This document shows positions 1-6,640 of a DNA stretch of 6,754 bases, one piece after another. The notes under the pieces were generated by a model. That model did not search any database. It was not told the origin of the DNA and was given only the letters and a program-made list of their open reading frames with translations. This stretch comes from Clostridiales bacterium (lineage in GTDB: Bacteria; Bacillota; Clostridia; Oscillospirales; Butyricicoccaceae): assembly GCA_026419635.1 (NCBI GenBank), contig JANZZB010000082.1:1-6754 (forward strand). Reading direction: 5' to 3'. Both the position numbers and the translations under genes were made by a program. The first letter of the stretch is position 1. Every line of letters begins with the position of its first letter.

Positions 1-1
1 A

Positions 2-2440
2 TATAAGGCAGGGCGCGCTGTCATGCCGGACGAGCTTGCCGTACAGATCCCTATATTAAAAGAAACTTTGGACTTAATGGGAATTCCGCGATTTGAACTT
101 CCCTCCTTTGAGGCGGATGATTTACTTGGCACAATCAGCCGGATTTTGTGTGAGAACGGTCATGAAAGTGTGATTGTAACAGGAGACCGGGATACGCTGC
201 AGTTAATCGGAGAGCGGTCAAGTGTCAAGCTTGTTTCGACGAAAATGGGGAAACCTACAACAACTGATTTTGACGAAGCACGGTTCAAAGAGGAATATGC
301 CGGACTTGAACCGTGTAAGATTATTGATTTAAAAGCGCTTGCCGGAGACAAATCGGATAACATCCCCGGGGTTTCCGGTATTGGGGATAAAACAGCGCTG
401 GATCTGATTGCACAGTTTGATTCGCTTGATCATCTTTACCAAAATCTGCAGTCGGAGAAAATCAGAGATAGTGTGCGTAAAAAGCTGGAACAAGATCGCG
501 ATAACGCTTTTTTAAGCTATCAGCTTGCAACCATTGACCGCAATGCTCCGCTTCCTTTTATGCCTACGGATGCAGTGTTAAAGGAACAAGATGACGTGGG
601 GCTTTATGAGCTCTTTATGCGTCTTGAATTCAGAAGTTTTATTGAAAAGAAAAATTTAACACCCGCTAACAATAAAGAGAAAAAACTGGTTGATGAACCT
701 CAGAACATCATACATGTATCCAACAAAGATTCTTTAATAAAGTTTATGGATAAAGCCAAAAAAGCAGAACATGTTTTTCTCGCTGCGCCAAACTCGCTTA
801 ATGCTGCCGCCGTGGTTTGCGATAATGAGATGTATCTGCTTATGGACAATGATTTTTCCGAAACGGAGTGGGAAAGTTTTATCGGAGAATTTTACTCTCC
901 CAGTGTCAAAAAAGTTGTTCATGATTGTAAACCGCTTTTGGTAAGTCTTTTCTGTTCTTGCATAAATCCAGGCGGATTTATGTTTGACACCGCACTGGGA
1001 GCTTATTTGCTAAGCCCGGCAGACACCGGTTACGCAATCGAAAAATGTGTTCTTACATATCTGGAAACCGAGATTCCAGCCGATACCGCCTATCAGAGTG
1101 CAGATGCATTTTCTGTTATTGACGGGGCGGAAGAAGCATTGCGTGCCCTTTCAATGCACGCAGTATGCGTGAAAGGTTTATATCGTGCAATCGAGCCAAA
1201 GATCAAAGAACTTAACATGGAAAGTCTTTATTTCAATATTGAGCTGCCGCTAGCCGAGGTCCTGGCGTCCATGCAAAACGATGGTTTTTTGATCGATAGC
1301 ATGAGACTTCATGAATTTGGTATTTCCCTAGGACAAAGGATTGACGAATGCACTGCAAAGATTTATAAGATTTGCGAGCAGGAATTTAACATCAATTCAA
1401 CCAAGGCGCTTGGGGAAATTCTATTCGTGAAACTCGGTTTGCCCGTTGTTAAAAAGACAAAAACAGGATTTTCAACTGATGTAGAGGTTTTAAACAAGCT
1501 AAAAGGCAGACACGAAATTATTGAATTGATCATTGAATACCGTCAGCTTACAAAATTAAAATCTACTTATGTTGACGGACTTTCCAAAGTAATCAGCACA
1601 AAAGATGGCAGAATCCATTCTTCCTTTAATCAAATGGTCACCTTAACAGGCCGCTTAAGTTCGACCGAACCGAATCTGCAAAATATTCCGGCAAGGCGAG
1701 AGCTCGGTTCTGAAATTCGGCACATGTTTGTGGCAAAAGATCAATGCATTCTGTTGGACGCAGATTATTCGCAAATTGAACTTCGGGTGCTCGCACATAT
1801 TGCCGGGGACGAAAAAATGATTGAGGCTTTTAGGAGCGGGGAAGATATTCATTCTGTAACAGCTTCGCAGGTGTTCCATGTTGAATTAAATGAAGTTACG
1901 CATCAGATGCGACGTGCTGCGAAAGCGGTTAATTTCGGTATTGTATACGGGATATCGGCATTTTCACTTTCAGAAGATATAGGCGTCAGTGTCTCGGAAG
2001 CCAACCGATACATGGAAAGTTATTTTGAAAAGTATGCTGGTGTCAAAAAATATATGGATGAAATTCGTAAAAAGGCCAAGGAGGACGGATATGTTACAAC
2101 CCTCTCCGGCAGAAGACGATATCTTCCCGAACTTCGATCTTCAAATTTTAACATCCGATCCTTTGGAGAACGAGTTGCGCTCAATACACCGATTCAGGGA
2201 ACTGCTGCAGATATTATTAAAATTGCAATGGTCAATGTTTATAACCAGCTAAAAAAGGAACATCTTCGTTCGCGGTTAATCCTTCAGGTTCATGATGAGT
2301 TAATTATCGAAACCTATGAGGATGAAAAAGAGACGGTAGCAAAACTTCTGAAAGCGGAAATGGAAGGTGCGTATCATCTTGACGCTGCGCTTCTTGCAGA
2401 AGTTTCGGCAGGGAAAACGTGGTATGACGCAAAGAGATAG
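2..2440 (+). CDS. polA: DNA polymerase I, 5'-truncated by the window edge
   Basis: Fills gaps in nick repair and Okazaki-fragment processing with 5' nuclease plus polymerase activity. The reading frame is open from base 2 (Tyr-Lys-Ala-Gly-Arg-Ala-Val before the first Met at 23). That stretch matches the conserved Pol I segment that normally lies about 75-80 residues inside the protein, so the Met at 23 is internal and the true start is upstream. Numbering from that Met: the 5' nuclease domain has Asp32-Asp33, Asp55/Asp57 and Asp109/Asp112, followed by a helix-hairpin-helix. A degenerate 3'-5' exonuclease domain spans about 225-400. The polymerase domain has TGRLSST (542 on), motif A Asp581, motif B Arg630/Lys634/Phe638/Tyr642, and motif C His-Asp758-Glu. 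Spacing from motif A to motif C equals that of the E. coli enzyme. Phe638 at the sugar-discrimination position predicts normal ddNTP discrimination. The exonuclease metal ligands are missing, as in many Firmicutes Pol I. The gene reads directly into the phosphatase gene 14 bases on. Confidence 0.97.
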   Translation, partial: YKAGRAVMPDELAVQIPILKETLDLMGIPRFELPSFEADDLLGTISRILCENGHESVIVTGDRDTLQLIGERSSVKLVSTKMGKPTTTDFDEARFKEEYAGLEPCKIIDLKALAGDKSDNIPGVSGIGDKTALDLIAQFDSLDHLYQNLQSEKIRDSVRKKLEQDRDNAFLSYQLATIDRNAPLPFMPTDAVLKEQDDVGLYELFMRLEFRSFIEKKNLTPANNKEKKLVDEPQNIIHVSNKDSLIKFMDKAKKAEHVFLAAPNSLNAAAVVCDNEMYLLMDNDFSETEWESFIGEFYSPSVKKVVHDCKPLLVSLFCSCINPGGFMFDTALGAYLLSPADTGYAIEKCVLTYLETEIPADTAYQSADAFSVIDGAEEALRALSMHAVCVKGLYRAIEPKIKELNMESLYFNIELPLAEVLASMQNDGFLIDSMRLHEFGISLGQRIDECTAKIYKICEQEFNINSTKALGEILFVKLGLPVVKKTKTGFSTDVEVLNKLKGRHEIIELIIEYRQLTKLKSTYVDGLSKVISTKDGRIHSSFNQMVTLTGRLSSTEPNLQNIPARRELGSEIRHMFVAKDQCILLDADYSQIELRVLAHIAGDEKMIEAFRSGEDIHSVTASQVFHVELNEVTHQMRRAAKAVNFGIVYGISAFSLSEDIGVSVSEANRYMESYFEKYAGVKKYMDEIRKKAKEDGYVTTLSGRRRYLPELRSSNFNIRSFGERVALNTPIQGTAADIIKIAMVNVYNQLKKEHLRSRLILQVHDELIIETYEDEKETVAKLLKAEMEGAYHLDAALLAEVSAGKTWYDAKR

Positions 2441-2441
2441 C

Positions 2442-2448
2442 GGAGGTG
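2442..2448 (+). promoter_or_regulatory. Strong Shine-Dalgarno that fixes a TTG start
   Basis: GGAGGTG matches seven bases of the anti-Shine-Dalgarno sequence. It lies directly after the polA stop codon and 6 bases before the TTG at 2455. An in-frame GTG at 2446 sits inside the SD itself, so it cannot be the start; the TTG is the only sensible choice. Confidence 0.85.
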
Positions 2449-2454
2449 TGTCTT

Positions 2455-2889
2455 TTGAAAAAGGTCGTTTTTGTTTGTACGGGCAACACCTGTCGAAGTC
2501 CGATCGCGGAAGGATTTTTTAACAAACTGGCAAAAGAAAAAGAAATGAAGTGGCAAGCAGAGTCGTGCGGAGTTTCCGCTTGTGAAAATCAGCCCGCTTC
2601 AAAAAACGCGATCTTAGTGATGAATGAATATGGAGTGGATTTAACCGGGCATCGGTCGAGACAAGCAGATGAAAAAATTCTTGAACAAGCAGATTTTATT
2701 ATTTGCGTGTCAAAAAGACATTTGGAACTTATTGCATCCGTTTATCCTGCATTTAAGGATAAGTTGAAAGTCCTGGGTGAAGATATTCCTGATCCGTATG
2801 GCGGAAATCTTGAGATTTACAGAAAAACAGCGGAAGTCATACAAAAATCGATCGAACAATTAATACGGGGATCGGATCATGGAATATAA
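2455..2889 (+). CDS. ywlE: Low-molecular-weight phosphatase, probably protein arginine phosphatase (YwlE type)
   Basis: A 144-residue cytosolic phosphatase with the LMW-PTP fold. From the TTG start the protein begins MKKVVFVCTGNTCRSP. The P-loop is Cys8-Thr-Gly-Asn-Thr12-Cys-Arg14-Ser15, giving the nucleophile Cys8 and phosphate-binding Arg14. The general-acid loop near the C-terminus is Asp113-Pro-Tyr-Gly-Gly. Known from the family: B. subtilis YwlE removes phosphate from arginine residues marked by the McsB kinase, and the Thr within its CTGNTCR loop is a specificity determinant where tyrosine phosphatases usually carry Ile. Thr12 here is at that position, and the acid loop resembles YwlE's DPFGG rather than the bulkier aromatic loop of tyrosine phosphatases. 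I infer arginine phosphatase; tyrosine phosphatase is the alternative. The arsenate reductase of this fold is less likely because its redox cysteine relay is not evident. The gene overlaps rimI by 11 bases, suggesting coupled translation. Confidence 0.88.
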   Translation: MKKVVFVCTGNTCRSPIAEGFFNKLAKEKEMKWQAESCGVSACENQPASKNAILVMNEYGVDLTGHRSRQADEKILEQADFIICVSKRHLELIASVYPAFKDKLKVLGEDIPDPYGGNLEIYRKTAEVIQKSIEQLIRGSDHGI

Positions 2890-3334
2890 ACTTATTCCGC
2901 TTGATAAAGCTCATGTTTATGAACTCGAAGCACTTGAAAAAATGTGTTTCAGCGATCCATGGAGCGCTGGCAGTTTTTTAGAAGAGATTCATAACCCAAA
3001 TGCTGTATTTTACGTTTGTACTTATGGGGATAAAATTATTGGTTATGCCGGTTTCTTATATGTTTTAGACGAAGGTTATATTGCAAATGTCGCCGTACAC
3101 CCGGATTTTCGCAGAAAGGGAGTCGGAGAAACTTTGATAAATGGACTTCTTAACAAGGCTTCTGATTTGGGCTGTTCTTTTTTAACGCTTGAAGTTCGGA
3201 GCAGCAATACTGCTGCAATCAGCCTATATCAAAAGTATGGTTTTATTCCTTGCGGTATACGGCGGGGATTTTACGATAAGCCAACAGAAGATGCGATTCT
3301 GATGAAATACACATTCAAAGAACCGATAGATTGA
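2879..3334 (+). CDS. rimI: Ribosomal-protein-alanine N-acetyltransferase RimI (GNAT family)
   Basis: Transfers acetyl from acetyl-CoA to a protein N-terminus; the classical substrate is ribosomal protein S18. The product is 151 residues, usual for RimI. The GNAT core is clear: beta-4 reads ANVAVHP at 69-75, followed by the acetyl-CoA pyrophosphate loop Arg78-Arg79-Lys80-Gly81-Val82-Gly83. Then comes LEVRSSNTAA with Glu105 and SLYQKYGF with Tyr117. Glu105 and Tyr117 line up with the catalytic base and acid known in Salmonella RimI (Glu103, Tyr115). The ATG at 2879 lies inside the end of the phosphatase gene, with GGGG about 8 bases upstream as ribosome binding site. In Bacillus rimI sits immediately before tsaD, as it does here. 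Family members can acetylate lysines or other N-termini, so substrate identity is less certain than the fold. Confidence 0.93.
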   Translation: MEYKLIPLDKAHVYELEALEKMCFSDPWSAGSFLEEIHNPNAVFYVCTYGDKIIGYAGFLYVLDEGYIANVAVHPDFRRKGVGETLINGLLNKASDLGCSFLTLEVRSSNTAAISLYQKYGFIPCGIRRGFYDKPTEDAILMKYTFKEPID

Positions 3335-3336
3335 CA
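3331..3336 (+). promoter_or_regulatory. Consensus -35 hexamer over the rimI stop (weak promoter candidate for tsaD)
   Basis: TTGACA is a perfect sigma-A -35 box overlapping the rimI TGA stop. No good -10 follows at 16-18 bases: the sequence near 3354-3360 (CGTTAAG) matches TATAAT poorly. It could be a weak internal promoter, or chance. It is also the left end of an inverted repeat. Confidence 0.22.
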
Positions 3337-3402
3337 CAATAATATGTGACAATCGTTAAGTAAACATGATGACCATCCCTATCCGTGGTCGTATTGTGTT
3401 AA
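3331..3402 (+). promoter_or_regulatory. Nested inverted repeats in the tsaD leader
   Basis: In an otherwise tightly packed gene cluster this gap holds an 11-bp stem with one G-U pair (3331-3341 with 3392-3402; core ACACAATA/TATTGTGT). Immediately inside its 3' arm is a second hairpin, GACCA/TGGTC (3371-3375 with 3386-3390, extended by a T-G pair), with a 10-base loop. ATGACCA at 3369-3375 can instead pair perfectly with TGGTCAT at 3419-3425, which lies between the tsaD ribosome binding site and its ATG. No U-tract follows, so it is not a standard terminator. It may be an RNA switch, an RNA-processing site, or a protein operator. The pairings are seen; the function is unknown. Confidence 0.4.
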
Positions 3403-3410
3403 AGATAAGA

Positions 3411-3417
3411 AAAAGGA
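3411..3417 (+). promoter_or_regulatory. Ribosome binding site of tsaD
   Basis: AAAAGGA lies 12 bases before the ATG at 3430, rather long spacing. The in-frame TTG at 3418 touches the SD and would be unusable. The ATG also gives the standard TsaD N-terminus, so the SD supports 3430 as start despite the wide spacing. Confidence 0.6.
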
Positions 3418-3429
3418 TTGGTCATAAGT

Positions 3430-4455
3430 ATGAAAATTCTAGCGATCGAAACCTCATGCGATGAGACTTCGGCAGCTGTTGTCGAGGATGGACGACGTGT
3501 TTTATCAAATGTAGTTTTATCTCAAATAGATATGCATGCAGATTATGGGGGGGTTGTACCGGAAATTGCCTCCCGCCAGCATGTCGAAGCGATTATTCCT
3601 GTAGTCAAGGAATGTCTAAAGCAAAGTTGTGTTAAAAAAGAGGAGATTGATGCGGTTGCCGCATCTGCGGCACCTGGCTTAATTGGAGCATTACTTGTGG
3701 GACTGAACTTTGGCAAATCATTTTCGTACGCACTTTCCGTACCATTTATCCCGATACATCATGTTCGCGGGCACATAGCGGCGAACTATTTGACATATCC
3801 GGACCTGAAACCGCCTTTTCTTTGTCTGACGGTTTCCGGTGGGCATACGATGATTGTTGAGGTAAAAGATTACACAGACATTTTGGTGGTCGGCTCAACA
3901 CGGGATGACGCGGCAGGAGAAGCGTTTGACAAAACCGCCAGGGTTTTGGGGCTTGGTTACCCAGGGGGGGCAAAGATTGACCGACTATCAGTCGGCGGCG
4001 ACGATAAAAAATACAAATTTCCTTGTGCAACTGTAGATGGCTCACCGTTTGACTTTTCTTTCTCAGGGCTTAAAACGGCTGCAATCAATTTGATACACAA
4101 CAGCGAACAAAAAAAAGAACCGCTTGATCTCCCGTCGGTTGCAGCTTCTTTTTCAAAAGCGGTAAGTGATTCTCTGGTGCCAAGGTTTTTGGAAGCTGCG
4201 AAAATAAAAGGATATAAAACGATTGCGGTTTGCGGCGGGGTTTCGGCCAATTCGAGGCTTAGGGCTGATTTGGAAAACGGAGCAAATAAAGAAGGTATGA
4301 AGCTCTATTTGCCGGAACTTAAGTTTTGCTCGGACAACGCAGCGATGATTGGAGCACAGGCCTATTACGAATTTCTTGACGGAAATACGGCGCCGCTGTC
4401 GCAAAATGCCGAAGCAACGAAGCCGATTGACGAATCATTCTACAGTTTGGAATAG
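3430..4455 (+). CDS. tsaD: tRNA N6-adenosine threonylcarbamoyltransferase TsaD
   Basis: Transfers the threonylcarbamoyl group from threonylcarbamoyl-AMP to A37 of tRNAs reading ANN codons, giving t6A. It is a cytosolic metalloprotein of the ASKHA/Kae1 fold working with TsaB and TsaE. The product is 341 residues, the usual bacterial length. It starts MKILAIETSCDET. Metal-binding His111 and His115 lie in HHVRGH, at the same numbers as in E. coli. The nucleotide-binding SGGHT is at 136-140, CGGVSANSRLR begins at 268, and the metal ligand Asp302 is in SDNAAMIG. The usual YPGGP-x-ID motif reads YPGGAKID here, a minor change. Two runs of seven G (3547-3553 and 3964-3970) come from Gly-Gly codons. 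The partner genes tsaB and tsaE, which precede rimI-tsaD in Bacillus, are not in the window. The ATG at 3430 is preferred over the upstream TTG at 3418. Confidence 0.97.
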   Translation: MKILAIETSCDETSAAVVEDGRRVLSNVVLSQIDMHADYGGVVPEIASRQHVEAIIPVVKECLKQSCVKKEEIDAVAASAAPGLIGALLVGLNFGKSFSYALSVPFIPIHHVRGHIAANYLTYPDLKPPFLCLTVSGGHTMIVEVKDYTDILVVGSTRDDAAGEAFDKTARVLGLGYPGGAKIDRLSVGGDDKKYKFPCATVDGSPFDFSFSGLKTAAINLIHNSEQKKEPLDLPSVAASFSKAVSDSLVPRFLEAAKIKGYKTIAVCGGVSANSRLRADLENGANKEGMKLYLPELKFCSDNAAMIGAQAYYEFLDGNTAPLSQNAEATKPIDESFYSLE

Positions 4456-4527
4456 TAATTGCGAATACCGGCAGGAAATCACAGAAAATATTGTATTATG
4501 TAAAGTAAAATCGATTTTGTTAATATT

Positions 4528-4536
4528 TGCTATATT
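4528..4536 (+). promoter_or_regulatory. Extended -10 promoter candidate
   Basis: TGCTATATT fits TGn plus a 5/6 match to TATAAT. No convincing -35 stands 17 bases upstream, which extended -10 promoters can tolerate. It would give a 5' leader of roughly 170 bases to the aconitase gene. In AT-rich DNA such matches arise by chance. Confidence 0.25.
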
Positions 4537-4615
4537 CAACAGGAAGTTTACAGTAAATGGAATGAAATTGTAAAATCATTGCACCAGTATGTTTCAAAGG
4601 TTGTGCATAAGTCTG

Positions 4616-4647
4616 TTGAAACTGTTAACAACTCTCCGTAAACGTTT
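4616..4647 (+). promoter_or_regulatory. Candidate aconitase promoter with overlapping operator-like palindromes
   Basis: TTGAAA (4616-4621) could be a -35, with TAAACG at 4639 as a poor -10 at 17-base spacing. Overlapping it are TGTTAACA (4623-4630), TTAACAA (4625-4631, the right half of the known clostridial Rex site TTGTTAAnnnnTTAACAA) and AAACGTTT (4640-4647, the CG-centred core of a CcpA cre site, about 11 of 14 consensus positions). Carbon or redox control of aconitase is plausible from family knowledge. Each match alone is weak. Confidence 0.25.
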
Positions 4648-4701
4648 TAGCAGAACAAATTATGTAAATAAAAATAAAAAATAAACGCAATACGAAATTA
4701 A

Positions 4702-4707
4702 AGGGGA
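4702..4707 (+). promoter_or_regulatory. Ribosome binding site of the aconitase gene
   Basis: AGGGGA lies 7 bases before the ATG at 4715. A second in-frame ATG at 4721 is also possible, but the first gives better spacing and the usual family N-terminus MGxTIAQKI. Confidence 0.7.
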
Positions 4708-4714
4708 TTAGAGC

Positions 4715-6640
4715 ATGGGAATGACAATTGCACAAAAAATTATAAAAATGCATCTTGTAGACGGCACAATGGAAAAGGGTACAGAGATCGGATTAAGAAT
4801 GGATCAAACGCTGACTCAGGATGCAACCGGTACGATGGCTTACTTGGAGTTTGAGGCAATGGGAGTACCTAGAGTAAAAACAGAACGCTCCGTTGCATAT
4901 ATAGACCATAATACACTGCAATCCGGATTTGAAAATGCTGATGATCACAAATTTATTGCATCTATTGCAAAAAAACATGGAATCTATTTTTCAAAAGCCG
5001 GAAACGGAATTTGCCATCAGGTCCATCTGGAAAGATTCGGTTCGCCCGGCAAAACGCTGATCGGCAGTGATTCCCATACACCGACGGGCGGCGGAATCGG
5101 AATGCTTGCATTCGGTGCAGGTGGTCTCGACGTTGCCGTTTCCATGGCAGGCGGAGCGTATTATATACCAATGCCGAAAATGGTGCGCATCAATCTGACG
5201 GGCAAGCTTTCTGACTGGGTATCGGCGAAGGACATCATCTTAAAGGTGCTCAGCATATTAACAGTCAAGGGCGGAGTCGGAAAAATTATCGAGTATGCGG
5301 GACCGGGCGTAAAAACACTCAGTGTTCCAGAACGTGCAACCATCACAAACATGGGCGCAGAACTGGGTGCGACGACTTCCATTTTTCCGTCCGACGAAGT
5401 GACAAAAGAGTTCTTAAAGGCACAGGGTAGAGAAGCGGATTATAAAGAACTTTCTTCCGATTCTGACGCTGTTTACGATGAAGAGTATGATATTGACTTA
5501 TCGGCGCTTTCGCCAATGGCTGCGGCTCCGCATATGCCGGACAAGGTGAAAACCGTTGAAGAATTCGGAGCAATTAAAGTACATCAATGCTGTATCGGTT
5601 CCTGCACAAACTCATCGTATTACGACATGATGAAAGTAGCCTCGATATTGAAAGGAAAAAAGGTACATCCCGACGTATCTTTAGTCATATCGCCAGGCTC
5701 AAAGCAGGTCATGGCTATGTTGATCCAAAACGGAGCACTTTACGATATACTTTCATCCGGCGCGAGAATTTTGGAATGTACCTGCGGCCCTTGCATCGGA
5801 ATGGGACAGTCGCCCGGAAGCGGAGAGGTTTCCCTGCGTACATTCAACCGCAATTTTGAAGGCAGAAGCGGTACGGCGGATGCACAGGTCTATCTTGTCA
5901 GTCCGGAAACGGCGGCAGTTTCGGCAATCAACGGATGCTTTACCGATCCCAGAACACTCGGTAAAATGCAGCATATTAAAATGCCCGGCCAGTTTTTAAT
6001 TGACGATTCGATGATATTAAAGCCTGCTCCGGAAGGACAGGATGTCGAGATATTGCGCGGCCCGAACATCAAGCCGTTTCCTATCGGAGAACCGCTGCCT
6101 GAAAACTACGCGGGTGCTACACTGCTTAAAACGGGAGATAATATAACGACTGACCATATTCTTCCGGCCGGGTCAAAACTTCTTCCTTACCGCTCAAACA
6201 TTCCTTATTATTCAAATTACTGTTTTGCTAACGTTGATCCTGATTTTCCGAAGCGCGCAAAGGAGTGCGGCGGCGGGATTATCGTAGGCGGAACAAATTA
6301 CGGACAGGGTTCGTCGCGTGAGCATGCGGCACTTGTACCTTTGTACCTTGGCGTACGCGCCGTACTTGCAAAATCCTTTGCCAGAATCCACTCCGCAAAT
6401 CTGATTAATTCGGGAATATTGCCGCTTGTTTTTTCTGATCCGTCCGATTATGACAAGATCAATCAGGGTGATGAACTGTTCTTCCCCAATCTGAAAAAAG
6501 AAGTGGAAGAGGGGCAAACCATTACTATATTAAATAAGACAACAGGACAAACAATTAAGGCAGAAAGCGGAGTGTCCGGACGCCAACGCGATATCATTCT
6601 GGCGGGCGGAGCGCTGGGTAACGCGAAAAAACAGAGTTAA
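4715..6640 (+). CDS. acn: Aconitate hydratase (compact single-chain aconitase)
   Basis: Isomerises citrate to isocitrate through cis-aconitate in the cytosol, using a [4Fe-4S] cluster; in anaerobes this usually feeds 2-oxoglutarate and glutamate synthesis. The product is 641 residues, shorter than AcnA/IRP1 (about 890) or the mitochondrial enzyme (about 750). It matches the compact type found in Aquifex and many Clostridia. Domains 1-3 run to about 430. They carry Gln35 in QDATGT, His65 in DHNTLQ, Asp119-Ser-His121 in SDSHTPT, and the cluster ligands Cys297 (GSCTNS), Cys357 and Cys360 (CGPC). A linker leads to the swivel domain (about 480-620) with GDNITTDHI, substrate-binding Ser533-Ser-Arg535-Glu in YGQGSSRE, and KSFARIHSANL. 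All expected catalytic positions are present. Two extra cysteines (292, 293) lie next to the first ligand. Homoaconitase or 2-methylisocitrate dehydratase is less likely but not excluded. It has its own upstream region and no co-transcribed partner in the window. Confidence 0.95.
   Translation: MGMTIAQKIIKMHLVDGTMEKGTEIGLRMDQTLTQDATGTMAYLEFEAMGVPRVKTERSVAYIDHNTLQSGFENADDHKFIASIAKKHGIYFSKAGNGICHQVHLERFGSPGKTLIGSDSHTPTGGGIGMLAFGAGGLDVAVSMAGGAYYIPMPKMVRINLTGKLSDWVSAKDIILKVLSILTVKGGVGKIIEYAGPGVKTLSVPERATITNMGAELGATTSIFPSDEVTKEFLKAQGREADYKELSSDSDAVYDEEYDIDLSALSPMAAAPHMPDKVKTVEEFGAIKVHQCCIGSCTNSSYYDMMKVASILKGKKVHPDVSLVISPGSKQVMAMLIQNGALYDILSSGARILECTCGPCIGMGQSPGSGEVSLRTFNRNFEGRSGTADAQVYLVSPETAAVSAINGCFTDPRTLGKMQHIKMPGQFLIDDSMILKPAPEGQDVEILRGPNIKPFPIGEPLPENYAGATLLKTGDNITTDHILPAGSKLLPYRSNIPYYSNYCFANVDPDFPKRAKECGGGIIVGGTNYGQGSSREHAALVPLYLGVRAVLAKSFARIHSANLINSGILPLVFSDPSDYDKINQGDELFFPNLKKEVEEGQTITILNKTTGQTIKAESGVSGRQRDIILAGGALGNAKKQS

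Larger units (their letters stand above)
4456..4714. other. AT-rich intergenic region upstream of the aconitase gene
   Basis: 259 bases with no supportable gene. It contains a 12-base palindrome AAAATCGATTTT (4507-4518) and an extended -10-like TGCTATATT (4528-4536). Further on are an inverted repeat GTTTCAA/TTGAAAC (4591-4597 with 4616-4622), the 8-base palindrome TGTTAACA (4623-4630), and a cre-like core AAACGTTT (4640-4647). An A-rich run covers 4664-4685. I see no clear hairpin plus U-tract terminator for tsaD. This is where the aconitase promoter and its control sites should lie. Confidence 0.7.

Noticed and set aside
23..25. ATG as the start of polA
   Set aside because: The frame is open upstream to base 2, and the residues before and after this Met match an internal conserved Pol I segment, so the gene begins outside the window.
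2446..2448. GTG as the start of the phosphatase gene
   Set aside because: It lies inside the GGAGGTG ribosome binding site; the TTG at 2455 has correct spacing and gives the usual N-terminus.
3418..3420. TTG as the start of tsaD
   Set aside because: It is immediately next to the SD with no spacing; ATG at 3430 gives the conserved MKILAIETSCDET start and family length.
3547..3970. Two G7 tracts in tsaD as phase-variation switches
   Set aside because: They encode conserved Gly-Gly pairs in an essential-type gene, and seven G is short for contingency loci; more likely codon choice.
4349..4573. Plus-strand frame of 74 codons running from inside tsaD into the gap
   Set aside because: Mostly overlaps tsaD in another frame, has a composition unlike its neighbours, no ribosome binding site that I can see and no recognisable motif.
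6212..6517. Minus-strand open frame of 101 codons within the aconitase gene
   Set aside because: Fully antisense to a strongly conserved coding region, with no ribosome binding site or recognisable protein motif; it is a by-product of the sense codons.
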